Assembly: GCF_000687535.1 (NCBI RefSeq)
Contig: NZ_JHWC01000011.1
Location: forward strand, 1 to 59,039
Source: Helicobacter rodentium ATCC 700285
GTDB taxonomy: Bacteria; Campylobacterota; Campylobacteria; Campylobacterales; Helicobacteraceae
Direction of reading: 5' to 3'
DNA: 59,039 bases
The notes beneath the pieces are model-generated. The model was not told the DNA's origin, did not search any database, and worked only from the letters and a program-made list of their open reading frames with translations. Shown here piece by piece: positions 1-9,172 of the stretch (the stretch's first letter is position 1; each line of letters starts with the position of its first letter). Position numbers and translations under genes: made by a program.

Positions 1-330
1 TAAAGAAATTAGAAAATCCATTAAGATATTTGTTGTTCTTAATGATTTCCTGCTTAGTTGTCAAAGATCATTTTAACTTCTGATTGTATCATTTAAAGTT
101 AAAGAACATTTTTACAAATCCATTAAGACTGACGCTTTATAAACTAAAGACTAAAAACTTTTAAACTCTATCAATTAAACTTTTAAAATCCTAAAACCCT
201 ATATTAGGCTTTTAAATCTTTTAAACTTTAAAACTTCAAGTTACAAGCTTTTTAACCCGTTTAAGAAAGAGAAAGTTAAAAATTTGCAAAAAAGGAAGTG
301 GAATTATATCTAAGAAAGCTTAAGGGGAGG
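1..330. other. AT-rich intergenic DNA with no recognisable gene
   Basis: I see no open frame with a ribosome-binding site and no RNA gene here. The stretch is dominated by A/T runs and loosely repeated words such as 'ttttaaac' and 'aatccattaaga' (near positions 15 and 115). It lies downstream of the minus-strand LysR gene and probably holds the control region of a gene beyond the left edge. Confidence 0.5.
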
Positions 331-1221
331 TTAAAGGGGGGATACATATTCTTCAAATTTTGCTATCATCTCATTGTGGGGTTGGCTTTTACGTTTAAGG
401 GAATAGAAATGATAATCCAAGGCAAAATCCTTGATTTGGACGGGAAAGAGGATTTTATTTTCTAACTCTTCTTGAATAGCAATTTTGGAAAATATAGAGA
501 GTGCATTTTCATAGATAATAAGATTTTTAATGGCAGTTGTGCAATTTAGCTCAAGAAAGATTGGAATCTCAACCCCTTGTTCTGCTAAAGCGTTTAAAAA
601 AAACTTGCGTTGTTCTGATCCGTATTCACGCAAAACCCAAGTTTTATCCAATAAATCTTGAATCTTTCTAGTGCGTGAAGCTAAAACAAAATCGTTACTT
701 GCCACCACTAAAGAATCTGTATATACCATCTCACTGATTAATCCTTCTGATTTTGCGTATGCAGCAGAAATTTTACCCTCAACAAAGGCTAAATCTGCTT
801 CTCCGTTTTTGATTAACTCAAAACACTCTTTTGTATCAAAAATCTGTAATTTTATTTTAGCTTTTGTATGCGCCTTAGCAAACTCAAAAATCATTCTAGG
901 CAGAAAATATTCCCCGATTGTATGCGTTGCAACGATATTTAGCTCTCCTATAATCTCTTGCGACTCCATACTCTCTAAGCCCTTAAGGCTTACATAATAG
1001 CTTTGCACCACTTCAAGCCACATTCCCCCTAATAACAATGCTCTAGAAGTAGGTACAAGCTTCTTGCCAATGCGTTCAAAAAGTTGGATTCCTACAAGCC
1101 TCTCCAAACGTTTAACAATCATTGAAACATTAGGTTGCGTGATAGAAAATTTCTGGGCTGTCTGTGTCGGGCTTTTACTTTTCAATAAATCCAAAAATAT
1201 TTCTAAATCTCTAATCCTCAT
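331..1221 (-). CDS. LysR-family transcriptional regulator
   Basis: A DNA-binding transcription factor of the LysR family, about 296 residues, the usual length. The N-terminal winged helix-turn-helix covers roughly residues 1-60 (motif TQTAQKFSITQPNVSMIVKR). The rest is a two-lobed periplasmic-binding-like effector domain starting near the 'GELNIVATHTIGEYFLP' strand. I chose the ATG at 1221, giving MRIRDLEIF, because it begins where LysR proteins normally begin; an upstream alternative adds six residues and would overlap rsmD. Its ligand and targets cannot be read from the sequence. The usual divergently transcribed LysR target is absent: the upstream neighbour rsmD is on the same strand. H. 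pylori lacks LysR proteins, so this fits a non-pylori Helicobacter. Confidence 0.9.
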   Translation of the reverse strand: MRIRDLEIFLDLLKSKSPTQTAQKFSITQPNVSMIVKRLERLVGIQLFERIGKKLVPTSRALLLGGMWLEVVQSYYVSLKGLESMESQEIIGELNIVATHTIGEYFLPRMIFEFAKAHTKAKIKLQIFDTKECFELIKNGEADLAFVEGKISAAYAKSEGLISEMVYTDSLVVASNDFVLASRTRKIQDLLDKTWVLREYGSEQRKFFLNALAEQGVEIPIFLELNCTTAIKNLIIYENALSIFSKIAIQEELENKILFPVQIKDFALDYHFYSLKRKSQPHNEMIAKFEEYVSPL

Positions 1222-1231
1222 TTTACGCCCT

Positions 1232-1807
1232 TTATCCAAAATAGCTTAAGGAGCTTTTGCCAAATTTTCTACTTTTTATCAAGCCAAAAGAACCAATATT
1301 TGCAGGAATCGCAAGTGATGAGATATGCTCTAACACAATCAACTCAAAGAGGCTTTTATCCAAATTTGCTATCATTTGATAACATTTTTCATAAATATCT
1401 TGCATATTTTCACGCGAATGAAAAGGCGGGTCAATATAGCCAATGCAAGGATATTGCAAATCTTTAAATGCAAAAGGATAGTGCTGAAAGGTATCGCCAA
1501 AAATGACACGATAATTTTCTCCATTCTTGCAAATGGTTTGTAAATTGAATCTTAAAACATCGCAAGCGGCTTGGTCTTTTTCAAAAAATAATGCAAAATG
1601 CGCTCCACGACTAATAGCTTCAATTCCTACACTACCGCTTCCCGCAAAAAATTCTATAAAATTTACCCCAAAAATACTATGACTTAAAGTATCAAAAAAA
1701 GATTCTTTTAAAATCGCTTTGGAGGAACGCGTAGTTTCTAAAGAAGCCATTTGCAATTTGCGCCCTTTGTAGATTCCGCCCAATATTCTAAGCGTAGGCT
1801 TATTCAT
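1232..1807 (-). CDS. rsmD: 16S rRNA (guanine(966)-N(2))-methyltransferase RsmD
   Basis: A SAM-dependent methyltransferase that modifies G966 of 16S rRNA during 30S maturation. The 191-residue protein starts with the family's typical 'RILGGIYKGRKL' and has the SAM-binding strand 'FIEFFAGSGSVGIEAISRGA' near residue 50. It carries the N6/N2-methylase catalytic motif DPPF ('GYIDPPFHS') near residue 125. Its ATG overlaps the stop of the upstream gene (ATGA, 1804-1807), so the two are translationally coupled. The length matches the family and I see no defects. Confidence 0.9.
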   Translation of the reverse strand: MNKPTLRILGGIYKGRKLQMASLETTRSSKAILKESFFDTLSHSIFGVNFIEFFAGSGSVGIEAISRGAHFALFFEKDQAACDVLRFNLQTICKNGENYRVIFGDTFQHYPFAFKDLQYPCIGYIDPPFHSRENMQDIYEKCYQMIANLDKSLFELIVLEHISSLAIPANIGSFGLIKSRKFGKSSLSYFG

Positions 1808-2325
1808 ATCTTTTTATCCCCATAATGTTTTAAAACTATCTCTTCAATTTCTCTAGCGTAACGGAGCAAAACTTCTTCTATTTTAGCACTCAACACAGAA
1901 TCCCTAGGAGTAAGTTGGCTTGAAGTTTTTGTTGGGACATTAGAGAAACTCGCATCCTCAAAATGGGAAGATTCTACTATTTTGGGAATATCAAAACTAA
2001 CACTTGAAACATTTGTTGCCTTGATAAATCTCTCTTCTTGTTCCCCTGAATAAATTTCAGAATCTTCATTTCTTGATTCTTTCATTGTTCTGCCCCTTAC
2101 TTGCCTCTCAAAAGTTTCTAGCTCTTGCAATAAGAGTTCTCGCGTAAAGGGGATTTTAAGGTTTGCACCTTCAAAATCACCGATTAAAAATACCGGCTTT
2201 TGCGATTCCACAGGCTGTGTTGCCACAACAAAATCACAAAGCTTATAGCTGGTTAAATATTCTTTTAAATACATTTCCAAACTTCTATCTAGCAACAAAG
2301 AATCACAAATGAGTGCAATTTTCAT
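1804..2325 (-). CDS. Conserved hypothetical protein, co-transcribed with rsmD
   Basis: A 173-residue protein I do not recognise by function. The N-terminal half looks like a small alpha/beta domain ('MKIALICDSLLLDRSLEMYL' then 'KPVFLIGDF'). The middle (about 80-135) is Ser/Thr/Glu-rich and probably disordered. The C-terminus ends in a charged helix ('IEEVLLRYAREIEEIVLKHY'). There is no signal peptide or membrane segment. The stop overlaps the rsmD start by 4 nt, so it is the first gene of a short operon. A -10 box on the minus strand at 2363-2368 fits as its promoter. Confidence 0.75.
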   Translation of the reverse strand: MKIALICDSLLLDRSLEMYLKEYLTSYKLCDFVVATQPVESQKPVFLIGDFEGANLKIPFTRELLLQELETFERQVRGRTMKESRNEDSEIYSGEQEERFIKATNVSSVSFDIPKIVESSHFEDASFSNVPTKTSSQLTPRDSVLSAKIEEVLLRYAREIEEIVLKHYGDKKI

Positions 2326-2362
2326 CTCTTTAAGCGTTCCATTTTCTTAAAATATTTTGTCA

Positions 2363-2368
2363 ATTATA
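2363..2368 (-). promoter_or_regulatory. -10 box (TATAAT) for the hypothetical-rsmD operon
   Basis: TATAAT on the minus strand, preceded by GC and about 38 nt upstream of the start at 2325. No clear -35 is visible, which is normal for vegetative promoters of Campylobacterota. It lies back to back with the aroQ promoter. Confidence 0.45.
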
Positions 2369-2445
2369 GCGGAATCTTGACAAAAATTTGAGAATTTTTG
2401 CCTAAAGATAAAGTATAAAAATTTATATTTTAGAATCTTTTTTGC

Positions 2446-2451
2446 TATAAT
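2446..2451 (+). promoter_or_regulatory. -10 box (TATAAT) for the aroQ/flagellar operon
   Basis: An extended -10 (TTGCTATAAT) lies 33 nt upstream of the aroQ ATG, preceded by AT-rich DNA with periodic T runs, typical of sigma70 promoters in this group. The ribosome-binding site 'aaggag' follows at 2471-2476. The genes from aroQ to ruvX all point the same way with small gaps or overlaps. Confidence 0.55.
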
Positions 2452-2483
2452 TTAAAAATTTTTAAGCACACAAGGAGCAAACA

Positions 2484-2978
2484 ATGAAAGTAATGGTAAT
2501 CCAAGGTCCAAACCTTAATATGCTAGGAATCCGAGACCCTCGCATCTATGGAGCAGCAAAGCTTGAAACCATTCATCAAAACATCAAACAACACGCCGAA
2601 CAAATGGGCTTAGAAGTAGATTTTTTCCAAAGTAATTTTGAAGGCGAAATTGTAGATAAAATTCAAGAATGTTTGGGACAATACGATGGAATCATCATTA
2701 ATCCCGCTGCGTATTCACACACTTCTGTTGCAATCCGCGATGCAATTTCTGCAGTGAATTTACCAACTATTGAAGTGCATATTAGCAATATCCACGCAAG
2801 AGAGGATTTCAGACACAAAAGTTTAACTGCAGCAGTTTGTGCAGGGGTAATTGCAGGGTTTGGTCCAATGGGCTATCATCTTGCATTGCAGGGATTAGTT
2901 CAAATTCTAACAGAGCTAAACGCAATAAAAGAAGCACGCAAACAAGCCACCAATCAAAGCGCACAGCCACAACAATAA
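2484..2978 (+). CDS. aroQ: 3-dehydroquinate dehydratase, type II
   Basis: Catalyses dehydration of 3-dehydroquinate to 3-dehydroshikimate in the shikimate pathway; type II enzymes are cytosolic dodecamers. The 164-residue protein has the family's N-terminal '[18 protein letters not shown]' with catalytic Tyr22. It also has '[10 protein letters not shown]' with Asn73 and '[14 protein letters not shown]' with the catalytic His near 99. The length matches the H. pylori enzyme. It is the first gene of the block conserved with H. pylori HP1038-HP1030, and a good Shine-Dalgarno (AAGGAG) precedes the ATG. Confidence 0.97.
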   Translation: MKVMVIQGPNLNMLGIRDPRIYGAAKLETIHQNIKQHAEQMGLEVDFFQSNFEGEIVDKIQECLGQYDGIIINPAAYSHTSVAIRDAISAVNLPTIEVHISNIHAREDFRHKSLTAAVCAGVIAGFGPMGYHLALQGLVQILTELNAIKEARKQATNQSAQPQQ

Positions 2979-2995
2979 ATCTTTTAGGAGGGCAA

Positions 2996-4054
2996 ATGGA
3001 AAATTTTATCATCAAAGACGAAAATGCCCTTTATTTTGAAGTGGGTTATAGTTGTGATAACGCGCTATTTTTAGCCTTTGGAGATGAAGGATATTTCATT
3101 ACCGATGGACGCTATGCCACCGAAGCCAAAGAAAACATAAAACAAGATAAATTTGCAGTAGAAATTCTCATTTCTAGCGATTTGGTGCGTTCAGCGCGTA
3201 AGATTCTAAAAAAATACGAAAAGCTTCAAACGCCCAAAACGCAAGTAATTTACAATCCATTAGAGTTTTCTGTTTGGACATTTGAAAAACTCACAAAAGA
3301 TTTTTTGATAGACTTTTTGCCCAAACCAAACTTCCACCAAAAAAAACGGATTATAAAAGATAAGTCAGAAATTGCTTTAATTCACCACTCTCAAAAATTA
3401 AATTTTAAAGCTTTTGCCAAGTTTGCACAATTCTTGAGCCAAAAAGGCTTGCATTGCAAGGAATCGTATTTGCACTACAAGGCACAGGGCTATTTAACCC
3501 AAAAAGGTGCATTTGATTTGAGCTTTAACCCCATTGTTGGAATTAACAAAAATGCAGCAAAGCCCCACGCCTTACCCTCTAATGACAAATTGCAAAAAGG
3601 CGACTTATTGCTTTTGGACGCGGGGTTAAAATACAAACGCTATTGCTCGGATATGACGCGCACAGGATATTTCAGAAAAAATGAAATCCATTTCTCAAAA
3701 GAACAAAAATTTAAAAATGCGCAACTGCAAAAAATTTACGATATTGTCTTAAAGGCGCAAGAAGTAGCGATTAAGGGTGCAAAGCCCGGAATGTTAGCCT
3801 CTGAAGTGGATTCTTTAGCGCGTAATGTGATTGATAAAGCAGGGTATGGCAAATACTTTGTGCATTCCACAGGACACGGAATCGGGCTTGATATTCACGA
3901 GCTACCAATCATTTCGCAAAAATCTCAAACTATTCTACAAGAGGGAATGGTATTCTCCATTGAACCGGGGATTTACATTCCAGATTTTTATGGTGTGCGC
4001 ATTGAAGATTTGGTTGCATTAGATAAAAATGGCGCACATATACTTGGAATTTGA
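2996..4054 (+). CDS. pepQ: Xaa-Pro peptidase (M24 family)
   Basis: A metallopeptidase that cleaves an X-Pro bond (aminopeptidase P / prolidase family), 352 residues, cytosolic. The N-terminal creatinase-like domain spans about 1-125. The pita-bread catalytic domain follows with all five metal ligands: Asp ('LLLDAGLKY'), Asp ('CSDMTRTGYF'), His ('HSTGHGIGLDIHE'), Glu ('FSIEPGIY') and Glu ('VRIEDLV'). I chose the ATG at 2996 because TAGGAGG lies 4 nt upstream. Its place between aroQ and folK matches HP1037. Whether it acts on dipeptides or longer peptides cannot be told. Confidence 0.92.
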   Translation: MENFIIKDENALYFEVGYSCDNALFLAFGDEGYFITDGRYATEAKENIKQDKFAVEILISSDLVRSARKILKKYEKLQTPKTQVIYNPLEFSVWTFEKLTKDFLIDFLPKPNFHQKKRIIKDKSEIALIHHSQKLNFKAFAKFAQFLSQKGLHCKESYLHYKAQGYLTQKGAFDLSFNPIVGINKNAAKPHALPSNDKLQKGDLLLLDAGLKYKRYCSDMTRTGYFRKNEIHFSKEQKFKNAQLQKIYDIVLKAQEVAIKGAKPGMLASEVDSLARNVIDKAGYGKYFVHSTGHGIGLDIHELPIISQKSQTILQEGMVFSIEPGIYIPDFYGVRIEDLVALDKNGAHILGI

Positions 4055-4056
4055 AA

Positions 4057-4719
4057 ATGGAATCTTTTGCTTTCAATACAGATTTGCCAATAAAACCAAA
4101 AAGGAAATCCTATTGTCCTAAAAAAATTGCCCAAAAAAGCTCCCATTACTTTGGAATCAAAACTTATCAACAAATAAAAATAGGCTCTAATATGACATCT
4201 TTTATTCCTGCGATTCCTTTGTGTAAAACACAATTTTTTGCATTGCATAAAATTCCACGATTCTATTTTGTGCGCTCCCCTAATCCTTATTGTGCATTTA
4301 AAGCATATAAAAAACTAAAAAACTATGCCATTTTAGGAGTTGGAGCAAATTGCGGAGAATGTTTGGTAACATTTTGGAAGCTTTTTTACAAGTTAAAAAA
4401 TAAAAATGCTATAATTTCTATTTCATCTATCTTAAAAAATCCGGCTTTTGGTTATACTGCACAAGCAGATTTTTATAATGCGATTTTATGGATAAAAACT
4501 AGGCTTGGTTATGCGGATTTTTGGAGCTTGTGTGCATATTTAGAACGAAGCTTTGGACGGAATCGCAAACGCCCCTTTAAAAATGCACCGCGCACACTAG
4601 ATATTGATATTATTGGTTTTAAAAATCAATATCTCAAATTTAAACATTTGCAAATTCCGCATATTGCGTGGTCTCAAAGACTAAGCGTTAGGATTCCATT
4701 ATTAGAGAGGAGAGTATGA
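4057..4719 (+). CDS. folK: 2-amino-4-hydroxy-6-hydroxymethyldihydropteridine pyrophosphokinase
   Basis: Transfers pyrophosphate from ATP to the hydroxymethylpterin in folate synthesis. The core lies in the C-terminal 150 residues: 'AILGVGANCGECL', 'AQADFYNAILWIKT', 'LERSFGRNRKRPFKNAPRTLDIDII' in two parts, and a C-terminal 'PHIAWSQRLSVRIPLLE'. About 85 N-terminal residues precede the core and look basic and unstructured, so the protein (220 aa) is longer than the usual 160. The ATG at 4057 follows the pepQ stop by 2 nt, and the gene ends in an ATGA overlap with flhF. Homologue of HP1036. Confidence 0.88.
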   Translation: MESFAFNTDLPIKPKRKSYCPKKIAQKSSHYFGIKTYQQIKIGSNMTSFIPAIPLCKTQFFALHKIPRFYFVRSPNPYCAFKAYKKLKNYAILGVGANCGECLVTFWKLFYKLKNKNAIISISSILKNPAFGYTAQADFYNAILWIKTRLGYADFWSLCAYLERSFGRNRKRPFKNAPRTLDIDIIGFKNQYLKFKHLQIPHIAWSQRLSVRIPLLERRV

Positions 4720-6149
4720 AGTTATTTACTTACGCAGGAGAAAGCTCAACTGCAGCACTAGCACTAGCAAAGAAAGAACTTGGCGATGAGTTTTCAATCA
4801 TCTCACAAAAAAAATTAAATGATGGGAGTTATGAAATTTCTGTTGCCATCAGTGAGGAAGACTTGAAAGAAGCACAAGCTAAAGCTGAACAAGAAAAACA
4901 AAGAAATGATGCTTTGGTTACAAAAAACAACAATATTGCAGACCGCCTAGAACTCATCGCACAAAAAGAGATTGAGCGCAAACGGCTTGCGCAAAATGCA
5001 CCCACGCTTCCAGAAGATGTTTCCTTGCAACTCTCCGATGCGGTGCGTCAAATCTCACAAATTGCGGGTGTTGCTAGTAAGATTCCTCCAAAATCTCCCT
5101 ATCCACAAATCACTAAAGAATCCGATTCCACTAATCCTGCCAACAAAGAAGCCCCAAAAGAAAAAGAGCAAAAATCAAAGGAAAACAAAGAATCCCAAAC
5201 AGAAAACAAAAAGAAAGATTCCACATTAGAATCCAATGATTTGCGCATTATACGCGGCGAAATTGATAGGCTAAACGATAAGCTAAAATTGATTCAAAAT
5301 ATGTTTTGGGAGGAGAGAGGACCTAAACGCGATGGTTTGATTATCCCGCACGAATTTGCAGAGATTTACAGAATCACCAAAGCAAGTGGTATGGCAAAGG
5401 AGCATTTGGAGAAAATTATGCAACTCACCTTAGAGTTAATGCCGATTAAAATGCGTGAAAACTCTGTGCTTATCAAGCGATATTTTAGAGAGGTTTTGCG
5501 CAAAATGGTGTATGCAAGGGCAGAGAATCTAAGCAGCAATGCAAAAAATATTATGATGCTAGTGGGTCCCACAGGTGTGGGAAAAACAACCACTCTTGCA
5601 AAACTTGCCGCGCGTTATTCTAGGCTGCTGAATAAAAACTACAAAGTGGGAATCATCACATTAGATACTTATAGAATCGGTGCGGTGGATCAGCTAATGT
5701 TTTATGCAAAAAAAATGAAACTAAGCATTGATACGGTGGTGGATACAGAGGAGTTTGTCAATGCGCTAGATTCCTTGAAATATTGTGATTATATCTTGAT
5801 TGATACGGTGGGTAGCTCCCAGCACGATAGAGCAAAGTTAGAATCCCTAAAAAGCTTTGTCAATGCCGACCCAAATACAAAGATTGATGTCAGCCTTGTA
5901 ATGAGCGCGACAACAAAATATGAGGATTTAAAGGACATTTACCATACTTTTTCTATGCTTGGGATTGATACTTTACTCTTTACAAAACTTGATGAAACGC
6001 ATAGTTATGGAAATATTTTCTCTTTAATTTATGACACCAAAAAGCCGGTGAGTTACTTCTCTATCGGGCAGGAAGTGCCTAATGATTTGAATGTTGCAAC
6101 CAGCGATTTCTTGATTGATTGTTTGCTTGATGGTTTAATTAAGGGCTAA
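4716..6149 (+). CDS. flhF: Flagellar biosynthesis GTPase FlhF
   Basis: An SRP-type GTPase that sets the site and number of polar flagella and, in Campylobacterota, is needed for sigma54-dependent flagellar genes. Of 477 residues, the first 190 hold a basic/Glu-Lys-rich, probably disordered B domain. The N and G domains follow, with P-loop 'GPTGVGKTTTLAKLAARY', 'LDTYRIGAVDQL', 'DTVGSSQHD' and 'TKLDETHSYG'. The DTxG motif reads DTVGSS rather than the commoner DTAGRS, an altered switch that I believe is shared by epsilonproteobacterial FlhF. It overlaps folK by 4 nt and is followed directly by flhG, its regulator. Confidence 0.96.
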   Translation: MKLFTYAGESSTAALALAKKELGDEFSIISQKKLNDGSYEISVAISEEDLKEAQAKAEQEKQRNDALVTKNNNIADRLELIAQKEIERKRLAQNAPTLPEDVSLQLSDAVRQISQIAGVASKIPPKSPYPQITKESDSTNPANKEAPKEKEQKSKENKESQTENKKKDSTLESNDLRIIRGEIDRLNDKLKLIQNMFWEERGPKRDGLIIPHEFAEIYRITKASGMAKEHLEKIMQLTLELMPIKMRENSVLIKRYFREVLRKMVYARAENLSSNAKNIMMLVGPTGVGKTTTLAKLAARYSRLLNKNYKVGIITLDTYRIGAVDQLMFYAKKMKLSIDTVVDTEEFVNALDSLKYCDYILIDTVGSSQHDRAKLESLKSFVNADPNTKIDVSLVMSATTKYEDLKDIYHTFSMLGIDTLLFTKLDETHSYGNIFSLIYDTKKPVSYFSIGQEVPNDLNVATSDFLIDCLLDGLIKG

Positions 6150-6150
6150 G

Positions 6151-7008
6151 ATGAAAAACCAAGCGGCAAACTTAGATCTTCTTGTGGAATCCCCAAAAGC
6201 TTCTAGCACAAAGTTTATCACGATTACAAGCGGCAAAGGTGGGGTGGGAAAATCCACTTTTAGTGCGAATCTTGCCTACAAGCTTTGGCAATTAGGCTTT
6301 AAAGTTGGAATCTTTGATGCGGATATTGGACTTGCAAATTTGGATATTATGTTTGGAGTGCGTTGCGAAAAAAACCTCTTGCATGTCTTGAAAAACCAAG
6401 CAAAGCTTAAGGATATTATTGTCCCCATAGAGCGGAATCTCTATTTGATTCCGGGCGATTCAGGCACGGATATTTTTCGCTACAAAAGCGAATTTATGTT
6501 TGAAACACTCATTGAGGATTCTGCATTTTTGGACGGATTGGACTTTGTCATTATTGATACAGGAGCAGGAATTGGGGAATACACACAAACCTTTTTGAAA
6601 AATAGTGATGAGGCGATTGTCATTACGATTCCAGATCCTGCAGCAATCACAGACGCATACGCAACCATTAAACTTGCGGCAAACTTTAAAGAGCGCATTT
6701 TTATGCTCATTAATATGGCAAAAAACAACGAGGAAGCACAAATGATTTTTCAAAAAGTGCAAAAAATCGCCCAAACAAATATCGGCAATGTGAAGCTAGA
6801 ACTCATTGGAAAGCTAACTAAAACAAACCTCATTAATTATTACAGCAAGAATCGCGGAATCTTTGTGAAAATGGAGCCAAACGCTGCACCCTCTTTAGAA
6901 ATTGAGGAGATTGCAAGAAACCTTGCGAAAAAATTGGAACGAAATGTGCTAGTGCAAGAAGATAAACGATTTGGTAGATTCTTAAAAAAGATTCTAGGTC
7001 ATTTTTAG
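6151..7008 (+). CDS. flhG: Flagellar number regulator FlhG (MinD-like ATPase, YlxH)
   Basis: A ParA/MinD-family ATPase that stimulates the FlhF GTPase and limits flagellar number; in Campylobacter it also affects cell division. The 285-residue protein has a deviant Walker A 'TSGKGGVGKSTFSANLAY' near residue 26, 'GIFDADIGLANLDIMFG', the Walker B strand 'DFVIIDTGAGIGEYT', and a C-terminal basic amphipathic stretch ('RFGRFLKKILGHF') likely to bind the membrane. It starts 1 nt after flhF, as in HP1034. Confidence 0.95.
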   Translation: MKNQAANLDLLVESPKASSTKFITITSGKGGVGKSTFSANLAYKLWQLGFKVGIFDADIGLANLDIMFGVRCEKNLLHVLKNQAKLKDIIVPIERNLYLIPGDSGTDIFRYKSEFMFETLIEDSAFLDGLDFVIIDTGAGIGEYTQTFLKNSDEAIVITIPDPAAITDAYATIKLAANFKERIFMLINMAKNNEEAQMIFQKVQKIAQTNIGNVKLELIGKLTKTNLINYYSKNRGIFVKMEPNAAPSLEIEEIARNLAKKLERNVLVQEDKRFGRFLKKILGHF

Positions 7009-7026
7009 GAAACAGAAGGAAACAAA

Positions 7027-7422
7027 ATGTCTTTAAAAATGGATAATTTCTTAAGTTTTGCGATTGTAAATGGATTTTTTATCGGACTCTTATTATCCTT
7101 TTTGAAATTTGATGACCCCGAAATGATTGTAGTAGGCACACTCGTTTCTACGATTGGATTTTACTTAATCACCCTCGTAAGTGTTTCATTGTTTGTGCGA
7201 TTCTTAGGCGATCAAGAACATACGATTAAAAAACCTGCTTACAACGACTTGCTAGAAGAATACATTGATGAGTTTGATAAACGCGAAAAGATTACCAACA
7301 AGATTCGTGGATTCTTGCGCACAATGGAAAAAACAATGCGTGAAGACGAGGAGGAGGAAGCACGAACACATAAAAACAAAAAGCACGAAACAGAAAAGAC
7401 CACCTATGTTGATGACTTCTAA
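7027..7422 (+). CDS. Conserved small membrane protein between flhG and fliA
   Basis: A 131-residue protein of unknown function that occupies the position of HP1033 in the conserved flagellar block. Two hydrophobic segments lie at about residues 8-27 and 35-58 ('VVGTLVSTIGFYLITLVSVSL'), followed by a charged, Lys/Glu-rich cytoplasmic tail with a predicted coiled helix. The stop codon lies inside the fliA coding region (the start of fliA overlaps by about 11 nt), which suggests coupled translation. A role in motility is inferred only from context. Confidence 0.8.
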   Translation: MSLKMDNFLSFAIVNGFFIGLLLSFLKFDDPEMIVVGTLVSTIGFYLITLVSVSLFVRFLGDQEHTIKKPAYNDLLEEYIDEFDKREKITNKIRGFLRTMEKTMREDEEEEARTHKNKKHETEKTTYVDDF

Positions 7423-8110
7423 TGGCTACCAAACCGCATTAAAGCAATCCCAAGATTCTCTAGCACTAGACTATCTACCTGCCCTCAAGGCTATGGCGTT
7501 TCGCCTCAAAGAGCGATTGCCTGCGAGTGTGGATTTTTCTGACTTGGTATCTGTTGGCACAGAGGAGCTTATCAAACTAGCGCGTAAATACGACAATAAA
7601 ATCAATGATTCTTTTTGGGGCTATGCAAAACCGCGTGTGCAAGGGGCTATGCTAGACTACTTGCGCAGTTTAGATAACATTTCACGTCAAACGCGCACAT
7701 TGATTAAACGCATTGACAAAGCAGTTGCAGTTTATTATAATGAACATCAAGAGGAGCCAGACAACGCTTATTTGAGCAAGATTTTAGAAGAAGATGAAGA
7801 CAAAATCAAAGAAGCAAGAATTGCTGGAGAAATCTATGGAGTAATGCCCTTAGATGACCAATTAGGTTTAGGAAGCGAAGAAACATTAGAACGAGTAGAA
7901 AAAGAAGAATTAATTGGAATCATAGAGCAAATTTTAGAGCAAGCCACAGAAAATGAACAGCTCGTGATTCAACTTTATTATTTTGAGGAATTAAACTTCA
8001 AAGAAATTAGTGAAGTGATGGAAATTACAGAATCAAGAGTTTCACAATTACACAAGGCTGTGATTCGCAAGATTCGTCAATACCTTGAGGAAGGGGGATT
8101 TAATGGCTGA
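7412..8110 (+). CDS. fliA: RNA polymerase sigma factor for flagellar genes (sigma28)
   Basis: Directs RNA polymerase to class 3 flagellar promoters such as flagellin. From the ATG at 7412 (MTSNGYQTAL) the protein is 232 residues. Region 2 includes 'LKERLPASVDFSDLVSVGTEELIK' in two parts and 'YAKPRVQGAMLDYLRSLD'; region 3 'RQTRTLIKRIDKAVAVYY'; region 4 'LNFKEISEVMEITESRVSQL', the -35-binding helix-turn-helix. An ATG two codons upstream (7406) is equally possible. The start overlaps the upstream gene and the stop overlaps fliM (8103-8110), so the three are tightly coupled. Confidence 0.95.
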   Translation: MTSNGYQTALKQSQDSLALDYLPALKAMAFRLKERLPASVDFSDLVSVGTEELIKLARKYDNKINDSFWGYAKPRVQGAMLDYLRSLDNISRQTRTLIKRIDKAVAVYYNEHQEEPDNAYLSKILEEDEDKIKEARIAGEIYGVMPLDDQLGLGSEETLERVEKEELIGIIEQILEQATENEQLVIQLYYFEELNFKEISEVMEITESRVSQLHKAVIRKIRQYLEEGGFNG

Positions 8111-9164
8111 TATTCTAAGTCAAGAAGAAATTGATGCGTTATTAGAAGTTGTAGATGATGATGGTACAGAGCCAGAAACAATAGAAAAGCCGACAAATGT
8201 CGTCCAACAACATCAAATTACACTCTATGACTTCAAGCGTCCAAACCGCGTTAGCAAAGAGCAATTAAGGGCTTTTCGTGGAATCCACGATAAAATGGCG
8301 CGTTCCTTATCCTCTCAAATCTCTGCGATTATGCGTTCCATTGTAGAGATTCAGCTTCACAGCGTGGATCAAATGACTTATGGAGAATTTTTGATGAGTT
8401 TGCCAAGCCCTACAAGCTTCAATGTTTTTTCTATGAAGCCACTTGATGGCACAGGGGTTTTGGAGATTAACCCAAGCATTGCATTTCCAATGATTGATAG
8501 GCTTTTGGGCGGTAAAGGCGATCCCTATGAATCCACGCGTGAATTTAGTGATATTGAATTAAACTTGCTAGACACAATTTTGCGTCAAATGATGCAGAAT
8601 CTCAAAGAGGCTTGGGGTCCTGTTACAGAGATTTTTCCAACGGTAGATGTGAAAGAATCTAGCCCCAATGTCGTGCAAATTGTTGCACAAAACGAAATCG
8701 TTATTATGGTGGTTATGGAAATTATCATCGGACATAGTAGTGGTATGATGAACCTCTGTTATCCTGTTATTTCCCTAGAATCCGTGCTTTCGCGTCTTGC
8801 AAGTCGGGATATTATGCTAAGCGAAACAAGCTCTAAAAAATCCCGCAACAAAGAATTGCAAGCACTTTTAGGGGGCGCAAAGGTGAATGTTGCAGCAATG
8901 CTTGGTGAGACAAAACTCAATATGCACGAAATCTTGGATTTAGAAGTGGGCGATATTGTGCGTCTTGACCGCCCGGCAGATGACACCGTCATCATTAATG
9001 TAGATGGACGCGAGAAGTTTTTGGCAAGTATCGGGCTACATCGTTACCGCAAAACCATAGAAGTGAAAGAAATGATTAAAACAGAAAAAGATCAAGTAAA
9101 AGAAATCCTAGAGATGCTTGAAACACAACGCAAATCTAGGGCTAATGAAATTGAAGAAGATTAG
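8103..9164 (+). CDS. fliM: Flagellar motor switch protein FliM
   Basis: C-ring component that binds phosphorylated CheY and sets rotation direction. The 353-residue protein begins with the CheY-binding peptide 'ILSQEEIDALLEVV', followed by a CheC-like middle domain (about 45-235, including 'GGKGDPYESTREFSDIELNLL' in part) and a FliN/SpoA-like C-terminal domain ('GETKLNMHEILDLEVGDIV'). I chose the ATG at 8103 after 'ggaagggggattta'; it overlaps fliA by 8 nt. Homologue of HP1031. Confidence 0.96.
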   Translation: MADILSQEEIDALLEVVDDDGTEPETIEKPTNVVQQHQITLYDFKRPNRVSKEQLRAFRGIHDKMARSLSSQISAIMRSIVEIQLHSVDQMTYGEFLMSLPSPTSFNVFSMKPLDGTGVLEINPSIAFPMIDRLLGGKGDPYESTREFSDIELNLLDTILRQMMQNLKEAWGPVTEIFPTVDVKESSPNVVQIVAQNEIVIMVVMEIIIGHSSGMMNLCYPVISLESVLSRLASRDIMLSETSSKKSRNKELQALLGGAKVNVAAMLGETKLNMHEILDLEVGDIVRLDRPADDTVIINVDGREKFLASIGLHRYRKTIEVKEMIKTEKDQVKEILEMLETQRKSRANEIEED

Positions 9165-9172
9165 GAGTCAAT

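Noticed and set aside
671-997. Plus-strand frame of 108 codons inside the LysR gene
   Set aside because: It is antisense to a clear LysR coding region, has no family resemblance and no ribosome-binding site.
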